Source: a virus
Virus record (IMG/VR): IMGVR_UViG_3300044715_000274
Location: 1 to 36,531 of that record
Length of the DNA stretch: 36,531 nucleotides
Direction: 5' to 3' (one strand)
Shown: positions 8,998-18,421 of the stretch, piece by piece
Position numbering within the stretch: the first letter of the stretch is position 1
Layout: every line of letters begins with the position of its first letter
Translations under genes and position numbers: made by a program
Notes under the pieces: model-generated
Seen by the model: only the letters and a program-made list of their open reading frames with translations
The model's database searches: none
What the model was told of the DNA's origin: nothing

Positions 8998-9957
8998 TTA
9001 GATAGTTGCTTTGAACTTTACACACATTGTTGTGTAAGCCACGCCAATACCTAATTTGAAAGCTACTCTATAACGAACCTCGTTATTATCTTCGGAATAC
9101 CAAATTTTGTAGTTTTCTTGTTCTGCTTCTAAATCAAACGCCATTGCGATATTTGATAAAGTTGTAGCGTAGATGTCGCCTGTTCCGTTCAAACCATTAA
9201 CCGCAACTAATTCAACATTAGTACCTGGGATAATGAAAGTTTGAGAAGCATCACCATCAACTTTGTAGTTGTAAAGATTTAATGCTTGGTAAGCCAATAC
9301 CGCTAAACGGTAAGTATCATTACCAACGAATACTTTTAAATCATCTGCATCGATAATCTCAACAGGGATTGCTTTATAAACTCCGTTTAATACTGAAACG
9401 ATGTTTGTTGCACTTAAAGCAGAGATTGGACCGCCACTTACATAACCACTTACATTCGCATTAACAGGAGAACCCGCATCAATGATTTTGATTAAACCAT
9501 CAAAACGCTTTAAGTTTTCGCTAGTTGAATCAGTATCACCTTGCCACAAACCAACTTCTAATTGCTTTGCAATCATCTTGTTTTTTTGCTCGGTGAACTT
9601 TGTTTGAAATTCAGCCCATCCGAAATCTTCGTAAGTTGATCCCGCTTTCAAAGCCTCTTGAGAAAAGTAAGCTTCAAAATCTTTTGGACAAATTGTCTCT
9701 TCAAGCTTTACCTTACCAACTGTTACAGTTGCTTGGCTTAAAGTTGTAGTGCCAGAAGCATTCCAACCACAAGCATCAACTTGAAAGTTTGCATTTGTAG
9801 CTAATTTAGGAACCGCTACGCTTGATTTTGTTTTAGGTAATAAGATACCACCGCTCTTGATTAAAGATTGCGTTTTTGCTGCGAATACAGCCTCGGTTAA
9901 TAAAGGTGCAATCTCTTGTTTAGTATATGCACTTATGCCGCTGAATGATAATGCCAT
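8998..9957 (-). CDS. Major capsid protein (HK97-fold)
   Basis: This 319-aa protein is encoded immediately after a scaffold-like and a prohead-protease-like gene, the normal capsid cassette. Features seen are an N-terminal helical region (YTKQEIAPLLTEAVFAAKTQ), a long central loop with EETICPKDFEAYFSQEALKA, the A-domain-like LKVFVGNDTYRLAVLAYQAL, and a late segment with FDLEAEQENYKIWYSEDNNE and VRYRVAFKLGIGVAY. The late segment is typical of HK97-type capsid proteins of Bacteroidetes phages. The gene is followed by a strong terminator. Confidence 0.85.
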   Translation of the reverse strand: MALSFSGISAYTKQEIAPLLTEAVFAAKTQSLIKSGGILLPKTKSSVAVPKLATNANFQVDACGWNASGTTTLSQATVTVGKVKLEETICPKDFEAYFSQEALKAGSTYEDFGWAEFQTKFTEQKNKMIAKQLEVGLWQGDTDSTSENLKRFDGLIKIIDAGSPVNANVSGYVSGGPISALSATNIVSVLNGVYKAIPVEIIDADDLKVFVGNDTYRLAVLAYQALNLYNYKVDGDASQTFIIPGTNVELVAVNGLNGTGDIYATTLSNIAMAFDLEAEQENYKIWYSEDNNEVRYRVAFKLGIGVAYTTMCVKFKATI

Positions 9958-9976
9958 TTTTTTATAATTTTAATTT

Positions 9977-10567
9977 TTAAGAACAAATTGATTTTGAGAA
10001 ATTTTCAAACTCCGCTCTTGCATCTTTTTTAACTTCGCTGAAAGCGTTGCTATTTTTTACACTTGAGTCAGCTTGAGATTGAGGAGCTTCAACTAACATC
10101 TTACTAATTTGCATTAATCCTTCGATTACTTTATTAGCTTGAGTTAATTTAACTTCATATGCTGCGAACTTATCTTCATAAGCTGCAAACTTTTCATTTG
10201 TTGCACTCTCGAATGCAGCAAATTTAGCGCTCATGTCCTCTTGGCCGATTGGCTCTTCGGGGATTGCGGGTGCAACCTCTTCCTCCATTGCCGGCTTGAT
10301 TTCCATGATTACGCCATTGTCACCAAGGACAATTGTTGTACCATCTTCAAGCATATGCTCTCCAACAGGAGCGGCAACACCTTCAATGGTTACTATTCCA
10401 CCAACCATCAACTCGGTAACTTCAACGATAGTACCATCTTTTAATTTGGCCTCCATCATTTTACTTTCCGTTGCTTTTGGCTCACCACTTACAGGTGGCA
10501 TTTGGTCTCCAACTAATTCTGCAAAGAACATTGAGACCTTGTTTAAAATACTTTGTGCGTTTTCCAT
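9977..10567 (-). CDS. Capsid scaffold-like protein
   Basis: This 196-aa acidic protein has a beta-rich middle (DGTIVEVTELMVGGIVTIEG) followed by a Pro/Glu-rich linker. A coiled coil with internal repeats follows (KFAAYEDKFAAYEVKL, around residues 125-140). It ends in a charged tail. Acidic, helical proteins between the prohead protease and the capsid gene are usually scaffolds, removed after prohead assembly. Position and composition support this role; there is no diagnostic motif. Confidence 0.7.
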   Translation of the reverse strand: MENAQSILNKVSMFFAELVGDQMPPVSGEPKATESKMMEAKLKDGTIVEVTELMVGGIVTIEGVAAPVGEHMLEDGTTIVLGDNGVIMEIKPAMEEEVAPAIPEEPIGQEDMSAKFAAFESATNEKFAAYEDKFAAYEVKLTQANKVIEGLMQISKMLVEAPQSQADSSVKNSNAFSEVKKDARAEFENFSKSICS

Positions 10568-10580
10568 ACTCTTATATATA

Positions 10581-11204
10581 TTATTTTAATGAATTAGGTA
10601 CTTTTAATAAATCTGCTAGCTCGGCAAGTTTTTGCTCGGCATAGCTTTTTTCACGATCAATTGGTAAAACATAGTCAAAGAAACCCTCAACCGAGAATCC
10701 TTTTACCTTATCTTCCTTAATCAACTGCCATGCGGTAGGATTCTCAACATAGAACGAACCAAACCATGAGCCATCCTTTGCATCCTCAAATCCCGCCATA
10801 GGTAAAATGCCTCTTGACTTATCTACGATAAAGCTTTCAAACATTACCAATCCATCAAGTCTCATATTTGAGTCATGCATTAGATTGACATTTTGTTGGT
10901 AACCTTTTTTAGCAAATTTGATGGCAATCTCTTTTATTGTCTCCGCTGAAAATTTCACATAGTGTTCGCCAAACTTTGAATTGTTACGATATATTAATGC
11001 ATCTGCAAGCATCAATGGGCCACTAATAATGTGCTTATCTTCGTTTTGAATAGCAAAAGCAATGCGTTTTGGATTCATTATCTCTTCCGCAAATGCCACA
11101 AAGTCCTTTTGAATTGCCGGCTTATCAACAAGTGCTATGAATGATACCTCGGCATCATCCTCCAAATCCTCTTGTATTTTAAGCTCATATATAGGTAAAG
11201 TCAT
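10581..11204 (-). CDS. Prohead protease, XkdF/Peptidase S78-like
   Basis: This 207-aa protein starts MTLPIYELKIQEDLEDDAEV, then FIALVDKPAIQKDFVAF, which is characteristic of the PBSX XkdF-like protease family. Likely catalytic residues are the His in VNLMHDSN and the Ser in VKGFSVEGFF, in the expected order and spacing for S78-type herpesvirus-fold proteases. The enzyme would cleave scaffold and capsid during maturation. It lies 13 bases upstream of the scaffold gene. Confidence 0.85.
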   Translation of the reverse strand: MTLPIYELKIQEDLEDDAEVSFIALVDKPAIQKDFVAFAEEIMNPKRIAFAIQNEDKHIISGPLMLADALIYRNNSKFGEHYVKFSAETIKEIAIKFAKKGYQQNVNLMHDSNMRLDGLVMFESFIVDKSRGILPMAGFEDAKDGSWFGSFYVENPTAWQLIKEDKVKGFSVEGFFDYVLPIDREKSYAEQKLAELADLLKVPNSLK

Positions 11205-11238
11205 ATAAATAAATATAAAAAATTAGAACATTGTACTT

Positions 11239-12687
11239 TTAGTTAATTCGGGCCGCTCGATTAAGTCTTTGGATTCTCTCTTGGTTACCGGTCACATCCG
11301 ATTCAACAACAAATGCACGCGCCGCAACATTGCCAATTTGATTAACCTGGGCTTGGTTTAATGTTGTTGTTGATACTTGAGGCATCAATGGTGCGGACAT
11401 AGATGGGATTGATGGCATACTACCTCCGCCGCCTCCTGGCACTTGGACCGCGGTTATTGTCCTAACTGTTTTTAATCCTGTTGCAATAATAGCCGCAACA
11501 CTCGCAATCTTTTGGATTGTACCAAATGGCTCCGGTATAACTGATTTTGCTCTTATTACTTCCGATGCCCCGACATATGTATTGATTAAAGCCGATGCGA
11601 TTCCTAATGCTTTACCCGCCACTGTTTGCTCACCAACTATTGCACCCAATGCAGATGTTGCATTTGCGATAGCCATAGCCGAGTCAACTCTTGTTTTAGT
11701 CTCTTCCTCAATGAGTTTTTTCTTTTTCTCTGCATTGTCCTCATCAACCTTCATTAAATCTTTCGCAAGTTGCACCTCAAAATCTGCATTAGCTTTCATG
11801 CTTGCGGCATTCCTTTCCTCCTCTTTTAATCTTGCCTCTTCCTTTTTTGCAGCTTGCTCCTCTTCATATTTATTAGCATCGATTTGTCTTTGCACCTCAA
11901 AATCTTGATAAGCTTTTGCATCTGCTGCGGCTTTTTCAAGTCTTGCTTTCTCTTCGGCCGCTGCCTTTTCACGAGCTGCTTTTCTTTTATCAAGTTCGGC
12001 TTGCTCAATAGCCGTTACCTCTTTTGTTCCACTTATAAATCTTGCATTTGCTGAATCATATCTTTTACCAAACTCGGTTACTGATTTTTTGGCATCATCC
12101 CAGGCTCCGCTAAAATCTCCGCTTATAAACTTTTTAACCGCTGATCCAACCATCCCAAGTCCTTGTAAGAATGATGTGATTGCCGAGTAAGCCGTTCCAA
12201 TTGCTTTGGTCACAAATGGCAAAGCACTTGTTGCAAGCTGAACAAATGAGTTAATCAATGGCTCAACCGCTGCCAATATGCCACCGAAAATCTTTTGAAG
12301 TCCAATCAATAAAGGTTGAAATCTTTTCATTGATCCTTCGGTTTGGCTAAATGCCGCAACAAGTCCACCAATAGCCGCAACAAATAACCCAATACCGGTG
12401 GCTTTTAATGCCCCGCCAAATGATTGAGTTGCAACCTTTGCTTTATTCAATGCAGCCCCAACCATCCCCAATGGGCCACCCGCACTCTCTAATGAATCAA
12501 TCCAATCGCTTGAGGCATTCTTTGATGATTTAATCTTATCCTCAAGATCATCGATTTGATTGTAAAGCTTTTTAAATTCCTCGGAACCCGCCGCCGTATC
12601 TTTTAATTGCTTTTTTAATGCTTTTAAATCCGATATCGAGTTGGCCGTTTTAATCTCAATCTCGGCCGCCACCACTTTTTTTGCCAT
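11239..12687 (-). CDS. Tail tape measure protein
   Basis: This 482-aa protein has an N-terminal coiled coil (about 1-60) and a Gly/Ala-rich hydrophobic stretch (about 90-200, with KATGIGLFVAAIGGLVAAF). A long Ala/Lys/Glu coiled coil follows (about 225-325), then another Ala-rich hydrophobic segment. This is the usual composition of a tape measure protein, which sets tail length and lies inside the tube. It is short for the class, suggesting a short flexible tail. It sits at the end of the tail cassette, before the head genes. Confidence 0.8.
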   Translation of the reverse strand: MAKKVVAAEIEIKTANSISDLKALKKQLKDTAAGSEEFKKLYNQIDDLEDKIKSSKNASSDWIDSLESAGGPLGMVGAALNKAKVATQSFGGALKATGIGLFVAAIGGLVAAFSQTEGSMKRFQPLLIGLQKIFGGILAAVEPLINSFVQLATSALPFVTKAIGTAYSAITSFLQGLGMVGSAVKKFISGDFSGAWDDAKKSVTEFGKRYDSANARFISGTKEVTAIEQAELDKRKAAREKAAAEEKARLEKAAADAKAYQDFEVQRQIDANKYEEEQAAKKEEARLKEEERNAASMKANADFEVQLAKDLMKVDEDNAEKKKKLIEEETKTRVDSAMAIANATSALGAIVGEQTVAGKALGIASALINTYVGASEVIRAKSVIPEPFGTIQKIASVAAIIATGLKTVRTITAVQVPGGGGGSMPSIPSMSAPLMPQVSTTTLNQAQVNQIGNVAARAFVVESDVTGNQERIQRLNRAARIN

Positions 12688-12688
12688 C

Positions 12689-14722
12689 TTAATATGTTTT
12701 GTTGATTACCCTCAAAAGCTCAACTTTTGTTAAGTCGTTTGTCTCCGGTGAGTAATCTATGATTTTACTGATTCTATACAACCCGCCATCTATAAATATA
12801 AATTTTGCGAAGTCAAGGTTATACATGTCGATGGATGTTAAATTAAACATGCCACTTAATAGCCTACTATCTTTGTTTGTTATCTCGGCTAAATAAGGTG
12901 AGTAATATGTATTAAACAAGTTATTTGATAAATTACCACTTGCCAACTCAAAGTACAATTGTTGAGGTGCGCCAAAGCCTATGTCACTACTTGGAGCATC
13001 CGGATCATCTAAATGTCCTCCATAAAGATAAGATGTCTTGCTTGCCAATACAGTTGCTCCATTTAATATGTTCCAGGATGTTAAGCCGGTAAGCTTTTTT
13101 ACTTGCATGATTCTTATTATGTGATCCATGCTATCCTCTTTTGTATTCTCGTTTGACTTTTTATAAATAGCCGGATAAACCTTATCAGTTCCCGTAGCGC
13201 CATAAAGCACCGAGCTTGCAAAGATTACTTCAACCGATTGACTATCTTTTGCAAATTCCAAACCATTATCAAAAATCCTATCACCATATCCCTCATTATA
13301 TTTTTTACGATAATCCTCATTATAAAAATCACTGTCTTGTCTATATTTTAAATTGTAATACCTAGCATTTATTTCGCTCATTGGCTTAATCTTAATCGGT
13401 TGGCTCCTGTCTAATTTGTTACTCCAATCAATTACATCACCACTCCAAAAGTCAACATAAGGCTCAATATTTAATCGGTAAGGAATAAACTTATCCTCCG
13501 TTACAAGTAAATTAAACATCTTTAATATGCTCGTAAAAAAGTCCTTTTGAAATATACCCTTTGGGATTGTGTCGTTTATTGTTATAGTCTCATTATAAGT
13601 AACCGGAACAATCTCCGGAGTAGTTGTATTAAAATTAAAACCCGAAGATGTTAAGCTATTGAATTCATAAGGTTGACTACCTAATGACCATGTAATATGT
13701 ACTTGAAAATAATCATTTACATTAATTGTATAATTTGTAAGATTAAAGTTTACTTGAAAAAAATTGCCACTAAATCCCGCACCCATATTATATGATGCAA
13801 TTGATGTACCATTTTTCTTTAAGTACATAGTTGCGTTTTGACCAATGGCCCACTCCGCATTAACATTAAAATCAATGTTTACAATCTTTGTACTTCCTGT
13901 ATATGTGAATTTTGTATCGGAATCAGTTAAAGTAAAGTTACCAAGTGTTATCGTTCCAAATTGCAAATATAACTCAACCGCCGTTCCGCTATATGTTTGA
14001 TCTAATGGGTAAGCTTTTAACTGCGCACTATTTGAACTTGATAAAGCTTTTTGATTATGTGGTATTACTAATTGTTTAAAAAATGTAGTATTAAAAAACG
14101 CACTTGAGTAAGTATATCCGGCATTGGTAATAATCTTATCTAAATATTCACGCACAAATAATGCCGGCCTTAATGCGCTAAATTGGAAATTAACTTTATC
14201 AGTACTAACATTGCCATAATCAATCAATGGATAACAATACCCACTTGCTCCCAATGTATCCCAACTATTTGAGATATTAGTAACATTATATGTGTGATTG
14301 TAAGCGCTAAAATTAAGGTCCTCAAGTCTCAAGTTGCCTAGCTTATTAACAAAGCCACCAAGCTCACCAAAGATTGAGCATTCGTATTCTATTGCATCGC
14401 CATCCTTAACTATCTCAAGTAATCTTAAAACACCCTTCATTATCTGCAATCCGTTTACTTCGATTCTCGCTTCCGCATTTCGAGCGGCATTGAAATTATA
14501 AAGCACATTATCTCCGAGATCATTGCTAAAATTAGAATTATTAAAATCAAAGATATTACCAAACAACTCATTATTATTCGCGGTGCCAGGTAAAACAATT
14601 GTTTTTGTAAACGAAGTGCTTTTTGAGTCCAAGTTTTGAAGGTCATCGATTGCATAAGTTATTTGATTTGATAAGCCTTGAGATAAATCAAGCTCATATC
14701 CTTCTATAAAAATTTTAGTCAT
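12689..14722 (-). CDS. Large tail or baseplate protein
   Basis: This 677-aa, Asn/Tyr/Thr-rich protein starts MTKIFIEGYELDLSQGLS and continues with QITYAIDDLQNLDSKSTSFT. The stop lies one base before the tape-measure start. The beginning has an order of strands like distal-tail or baseplate hub proteins of Bacteroidetes phages, and the middle is beta-rich with many aromatic residues. The ending LYRISKIIDYSPETNDLTKV also looks like a phage tail protein. A tail-tip role is inferred from size, composition and proximity to the tape measure. Confidence 0.65.
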   Translation of the reverse strand: MTKIFIEGYELDLSQGLSNQITYAIDDLQNLDSKSTSFTKTIVLPGTANNNELFGNIFDFNNSNFSNDLGDNVLYNFNAARNAEARIEVNGLQIMKGVLRLLEIVKDGDAIEYECSIFGELGGFVNKLGNLRLEDLNFSAYNHTYNVTNISNSWDTLGASGYCYPLIDYGNVSTDKVNFQFSALRPALFVREYLDKIITNAGYTYSSAFFNTTFFKQLVIPHNQKALSSSNSAQLKAYPLDQTYSGTAVELYLQFGTITLGNFTLTDSDTKFTYTGSTKIVNIDFNVNAEWAIGQNATMYLKKNGTSIASYNMGAGFSGNFFQVNFNLTNYTINVNDYFQVHITWSLGSQPYEFNSLTSSGFNFNTTTPEIVPVTYNETITINDTIPKGIFQKDFFTSILKMFNLLVTEDKFIPYRLNIEPYVDFWSGDVIDWSNKLDRSQPIKIKPMSEINARYYNLKYRQDSDFYNEDYRKKYNEGYGDRIFDNGLEFAKDSQSVEVIFASSVLYGATGTDKVYPAIYKKSNENTKEDSMDHIIRIMQVKKLTGLTSWNILNGATVLASKTSYLYGGHLDDPDAPSSDIGFGAPQQLYFELASGNLSNNLFNTYYSPYLAEITNKDSRLLSGMFNLTSIDMYNLDFAKFIFIDGGLYRISKIIDYSPETNDLTKVELLRVINKTY

Positions 14723-14723
14723 A

Positions 14724-15857
14724 TTATCTTAATTGTGAATATCTTGTTTGATCCAAATTAATGTCAACCTCAAATACTCTTAATCTATTGTTTACATATT
14801 TGCTATACTCATAATTACTATTTTTTAAGCTTACCGGATAAAAATAACCATCTTGCTCAAAGTATATTTGTGGGCTATCAATCAACTCATTAAGCCAATT
14901 ATAGTCCTCATCCGATGGCGCATCCATTGTAAGCTTATATGAATGATCACTTTTATTCAAGTAATTAATCTTACTGCTTACATATTTGTTATTGGCATCA
15001 TAGTAACTCACCGAGCTTGCGCCTAATGAATAATCACGCTTTTCAAATCCTTTCCTTGATACATCCATTGTAAGTCTTGAAGCCAACCCAAACTTTGCCG
15101 TGTCAAACATCCCCAGGTGATTCATAAAGTGCAAGTTGTAGCTCGTGTACTTTGGATTACAATCCATCGTAACGGTAATTATGCTCGTTCCAATTGTAAC
15201 CGTGTAATATTTGCAAGCACTTGTTATAATAGTCGTTGGATTATTTAAAGCCGGTGCGCCAATGTTTAATTGACCAAATGCCTTTGATGATCCAAAGCTG
15301 AATGCCGTTGTTGCTATTAATGTATTGGTGCCATCAAATGTCGATACAGTTATACCGCTGACATCTTTACATCCCATATAAATATTATCAGTAAGTGATG
15401 CAGTTATTTTGTTTGGTCTATTGGTAAATGCTTTGCCATTGTAAATTGAGATATCGTTCACCTTTCTTTTAAATAATGGCGCGGTCCAATTGTAAGCGGT
15501 AACCGTTCCACTTGCAAGGTTTAAAGTTGTTACACCGGAGTAATCCTCTCCAATTTGATAAACATAGCTTTGTGCTATTTGTCCGCTTACATTAGGCTCG
15601 CACATCAAAACATCATCGCTCGGTGTTAACCATTCGTATGTCATCGTATTGCGGACAATTGGCCCCGCATCAAAATATCCTCGGCCATTGGATGGCTCCG
15701 GATATAATTTAACCCTTACTTGTTGTACACCTTCGACAAGGATATCCATCACATACTTAAAATCAGTTTGTCCGCTTGCGCTACTATTGAACACATGCCA
15801 CAATGTATCTTGCACGCTTGGTGATCCACTTGGATATCCTAAATTACTTATTGCCAT
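14724..15857 (-). CDS. Tail structural protein, beta-rich
   Basis: This 377-aa protein starts MAISNLGYPSGSPSVQDTLW and then shows a strand pattern (VRVKLYPEPSNGRGYFDAGP) followed by many Thr/Ser/Asn-rich strands. The C-terminal part includes FEKRDYSLGASSVSYYDANN and SPQIYFEQDGYFYPVSLKNS. It has no membrane segment or enzyme motif. It ends one base before the 677-aa tail gene and overlaps its upstream neighbour by 14 bases. It probably belongs to the tail tip or baseplate; the specific role is unknown. Confidence 0.6.
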   Translation of the reverse strand: MAISNLGYPSGSPSVQDTLWHVFNSSASGQTDFKYVMDILVEGVQQVRVKLYPEPSNGRGYFDAGPIVRNTMTYEWLTPSDDVLMCEPNVSGQIAQSYVYQIGEDYSGVTTLNLASGTVTAYNWTAPLFKRKVNDISIYNGKAFTNRPNKITASLTDNIYMGCKDVSGITVSTFDGTNTLIATTAFSFGSSKAFGQLNIGAPALNNPTTIITSACKYYTVTIGTSIITVTMDCNPKYTSYNLHFMNHLGMFDTAKFGLASRLTMDVSRKGFEKRDYSLGASSVSYYDANNKYVSSKINYLNKSDHSYKLTMDAPSDEDYNWLNELIDSPQIYFEQDGYFYPVSLKNSNYEYSKYVNNRLRVFEVDINLDQTRYSQLR

Positions 15858-16500
15858 CTCTTAACTTTATATTTTCAAATGTTATAATAATACCACTCTC
15901 AACCGCTTCAAACATCTTAACCTCAAAATCCTCAAATGTCTTATTGAAAGCATCCGTGAAATAATTGGTTGACTTAATACCGAATCTCTTAATTAAATAT
16001 CCAAGTGTTGCAACCTGGGTGTCAATCAATGTCTTTTTGCCGGAAAACCTCAATCCTTTCCTTTCCCCTCCCTTTCCTAGCGCTTTGTCATTCATTACGC
16101 TCGTAATCTTTGCTTTACCACTTTGTATGTACTTTTTTAAAGAGTCCTTCATTGATTGTGGCACTCCGTAATTTCTATACCTATATGGTGACTTCGGCGC
16201 ATTGGTTGTTGACTTAACACCCTTAACCCCTTCATTTGGGAAATCATAATAATCAATCATCTTCAACCTAAACACTATTGATCCGTTTCCTTCAATGATT
16301 TCGGGAACCATACTATTAATCAAATCCCCCGAACTCACTACCTTTTTATTATTAGCAAAGTAGCTAATATTTTTTAGGAACTCCTCCGCATATTGTTCAA
16401 GTACACTATTGACAACCGTAAACTCCGTTATATTATCCCCTCCAAAATCAAAACCACTAGCGAGTGCCTCATTTTGTGCTTTCCTTATATTGATACTCAT
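15844..16500 (-). CDS. Putative tail completion protein, HK97 gp10-like
   Basis: This 218-aa basic protein contains LINSMVPEIIEGNGSIVFRL and YDFPNEGVKGVKST. The pattern, in which a minor strand pair is followed by a basic loop region, resembles gp10/tail-completion proteins that close the head-tail interface. It sits between the chaperone-like gene and the tail-tip genes. The assignment is tentative because the family is diverse. Confidence 0.5.
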   Translation of the reverse strand: MSINIRKAQNEALASGFDFGGDNITEFTVVNSVLEQYAEEFLKNISYFANNKKVVSSGDLINSMVPEIIEGNGSIVFRLKMIDYYDFPNEGVKGVKSTTNAPKSPYRYRNYGVPQSMKDSLKKYIQSGKAKITSVMNDKALGKGGERKGLRFSGKKTLIDTQVATLGYLIKRFGIKSTNYFTDAFNKTFEDFEVKMFEAVESGIIITFENIKLRDGNK

Positions 16501-16751
16501 CTAGTTGCTTTTTACTTTTTAAATACGACAAATCGTTTAAGAACTGAATCACCGGCAAATCATAAACCGCATCAAGTGGAATGCCTTCAAACTCACTTAC
16601 CTCTTTTGCGTTGTATATCCATCCGAAACGACTTGAGAAATCTTCCTCAATTGTTGGAGTCGCTTTTTGTTCGCCTTCCTCAAATTCATCTGCGCTACCA
16701 AATAATCCATTGTATTGATTGTTGAATGTTGCGATAATAGATAAAAAAAAA
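16469..16751 (-). CDS. -1 frame extension of the tail assembly chaperone-like gene
   Basis: From the T9 run at 16751-16743 the -1 frame stays open to TGA at 16471-16469 and encodes about 93 residues. It starts LSIIATFNNQYNGLFGSADE, includes FGWIYNAKEVSEFEGI and ends LSYLKSKKQLDEYQYKESTK. It has protein-like composition. There is no ATG, GTG or TTG near its beginning, so it cannot be an independent gene and must be fused to the upstream frame. Slippage on TTT TTT would give a product of about 257 aa. The alternative is a sequencing or true indel in the homopolymer. It overlaps the next gene by 32 bases. Confidence 0.65.
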
Positions 16752-17235
16752 CCATTGCATGGTAACCATGTCTATAATCGGCCTTTTTCATATCATCCGC
16801 ATACTCCTCATGCTTCAATACATCAAAGTCATCCTTTACATATCTCATCTTCAACCAACTCCAATGCATCGGAGTACAAATGCTCGCCAGGATATTATGC
16901 ATGTTCATAATAGGATCATCCTTGCTAAATGTCAAAACCTCGATATATCTTCCTGTATTAAAAGGATTCTTTATGTCAAAGTTTAAATGATACACTTTTG
17001 TGCCACATGCAATCAATTGCCTTGGCGGTCTATTCATCTCATCCTCAACCTTCAAATCAAATGTTACCTTTAAATCCTCACATATCTTGCCAAACTTTTT
17101 AAGTGGCATACTCTCAACATAATCAACCGACTTGCCTAATAAGATTTGGACCAAGTTGCTAGCTTTGTCTATTTCATCCATCTCCATTGTAGCAATGGAG
17201 TGAAGCTTTTGGAATTTGTCTATTGTTAGTTTCAT
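16597..17235 (-). CDS. Tail assembly chaperone-like protein (zero-frame product)
   Basis: The zero frame gives 212 aa: MKLTIDKFQKLHSIATMEMD at the start, then a helical region and a central FNTGRYIEVLTFSKDDPIMN. Up to residue 164 (AMVFF) it looks like a normal protein. After the T9 run the zero frame gives a Lys/Arg/Gln-rich tail ending VVSDGYTTQKR that looks less like conserved protein than the overlapping -1 frame. Tail assembly chaperones often make a short and a -1 frameshifted long form, and this gene lies upstream of the tape measure. The order here (terminase, chaperone, completion protein, tail tip, tape measure) fits that role. Confidence 0.6.
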   Translation of the reverse strand: MKLTIDKFQKLHSIATMEMDEIDKASNLVQILLGKSVDYVESMPLKKFGKICEDLKVTFDLKVEDEMNRPPRQLIACGTKVYHLNFDIKNPFNTGRYIEVLTFSKDDPIMNMHNILASICTPMHWSWLKMRYVKDDFDVLKHEEYADDMKKADYRHGYHAMVFFYLLSQHSTINTMDYLVAQMNLRKANKKRLQQLRKISQVVSDGYTTQKR

Positions 17236-17254
17236 TCTATTATAAATATACTTT

Positions 17255-18421
17255 TTATATTACATGGTACTTACCAACCAATTTGTAGTCATTACGGCAT
17301 TTATTTGCAAGTGCCAGGGCAATCACACAATCATCATGGAACCCTTGAGGCGCTGAATACCTCACACCGGTTGGAGTAAATTTGTACTCAAACACTTCAA
17401 GCTCATGCTTAATAAAGCCATCGGGATATGATATTGATTTGGTTTGGATGGCATTGCTTAACCCCTCCAATAATTGTTGCTTGCTTACACTTGTAAACTT
17501 AAAGCCATGCATTTGGCTAAACTTTTTTTGTAGGTCCTCAACAATGGCATCGCCCACACCTGTACTATCAATTACTATTGGGATATTAGATGGCAATCTT
17601 AAGATTGTCTCTTTTGTCTGCATCCAATCTTTTTGAAACCGATCAAAGTGAACGACATTGCCTAGCTTATCCATCCCGATGATAACAGTCCAATCCACCG
17701 ATTTAGCAAGGTCAATTCCGTAATAAGCAGCCACACCGGTTGAGGTTTTAGTACATGCATAAATAAACTCGGAGCCAAATGGATTGGCTGCATTCTCCAT
17801 CGGATCGGCCATGTACTCTTGTTTGAATACAACCGCCGGAAGCTGCGCCTTTGCCGAGTCAATCTCGGATGCATCCATGAAAGGATTATCATAAGTAGTA
17901 AATTTAAAGCTTTGCCAATCCGGCTCACCGCCCCTCATAAATAAACTATAAAAGTAATTTTTGCCTCTTGGTGTGCTTAAAAATATTGCCTTACCCTTAA
18001 AATCAGTTAGCGTTGGCCTTATGCTATTATTCCATCCTTCCTCAAGATTGGCGATATATGATGCCTCATCAATGATAACCAGATGATACTTTGTTCCTCT
18101 CATGGCATCAAGCCTTTCACCCGTAAAAAACCTTATTGATCCTCCCGTAATAAAATCCATCAATAGGTCGGTCTCATTCTTTTTATAAACTTTGTCCGGT
18201 AATATCTTGCATATCTCTTTAAAAAACATCTTACCCAACTGATAAGTCGGAGTGATATATGCAACATGTTGTCGCTTTAACGCTGACTCAATTGCTATGG
18301 TTTGAGAGATAACCGACTTACCAAACCTTCGACCGGCCATCATTACTTTAAACCTGGCATCCGATTGGATGACCTCTAATTGTTTGAGATGTGGCTTTGG
18401 GAGTTTAATCTCAAGATTCAT
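17255..18421 (-). CDS. terL: Terminase large subunit
   Basis: This 388-aa protein is the DNA-packaging motor and nuclease. Walker A is AGRRFGKS (29-36). Walker B is LVIIDE (114-119), with the catalytic Glu at 119. The coupling motif is FLSTPRG. The RNase-H-like nuclease domain shows GIDLAKSVDWTVIIG, VIDSTGVGD and FHDDCVIALALA, supplying the expected acidic residues. It overlaps the end of the small-subunit gene by 11 bases. Confidence 0.95.
   Translation of the reverse strand: MNLEIKLPKPHLKQLEVIQSDARFKVMMAGRRFGKSVISQTIAIESALKRQHVAYITPTYQLGKMFFKEICKILPDKVYKKNETDLLMDFITGGSIRFFTGERLDAMRGTKYHLVIIDEASYIANLEEGWNNSIRPTLTDFKGKAIFLSTPRGKNYFYSLFMRGGEPDWQSFKFTTYDNPFMDASEIDSAKAQLPAVVFKQEYMADPMENAANPFGSEFIYACTKTSTGVAAYYGIDLAKSVDWTVIIGMDKLGNVVHFDRFQKDWMQTKETILRLPSNIPIVIDSTGVGDAIVEDLQKKFSQMHGFKFTSVSKQQLLEGLSNAIQTKSISYPDGFIKHELEVFEYKFTPTGVRYSAPQGFHDDCVIALALANKCRNDYKLVGKYHVI

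Noticed and set aside
10233-10589. 118-aa plus-strand frame opposite the scaffold gene
   Set aside because: It lies wholly antisense to a well-supported gene, with Ser/Pro/Ile-rich composition typical of reverse complements, and it lacks neighbours on that strand.
11582-12054. Plus-strand (108 aa, 66 aa) and minus-strand (60 aa) frames in the tape-measure gene
   Set aside because: They arise from the repetitive Ala/Lys/Glu coiled-coil codons of the tape measure and have unnatural composition.
16393-16725. 110-aa plus-strand frame opposite the chaperone region
   Set aside because: Antisense to the -1 frame extension and the next gene, no motif and no promoter.
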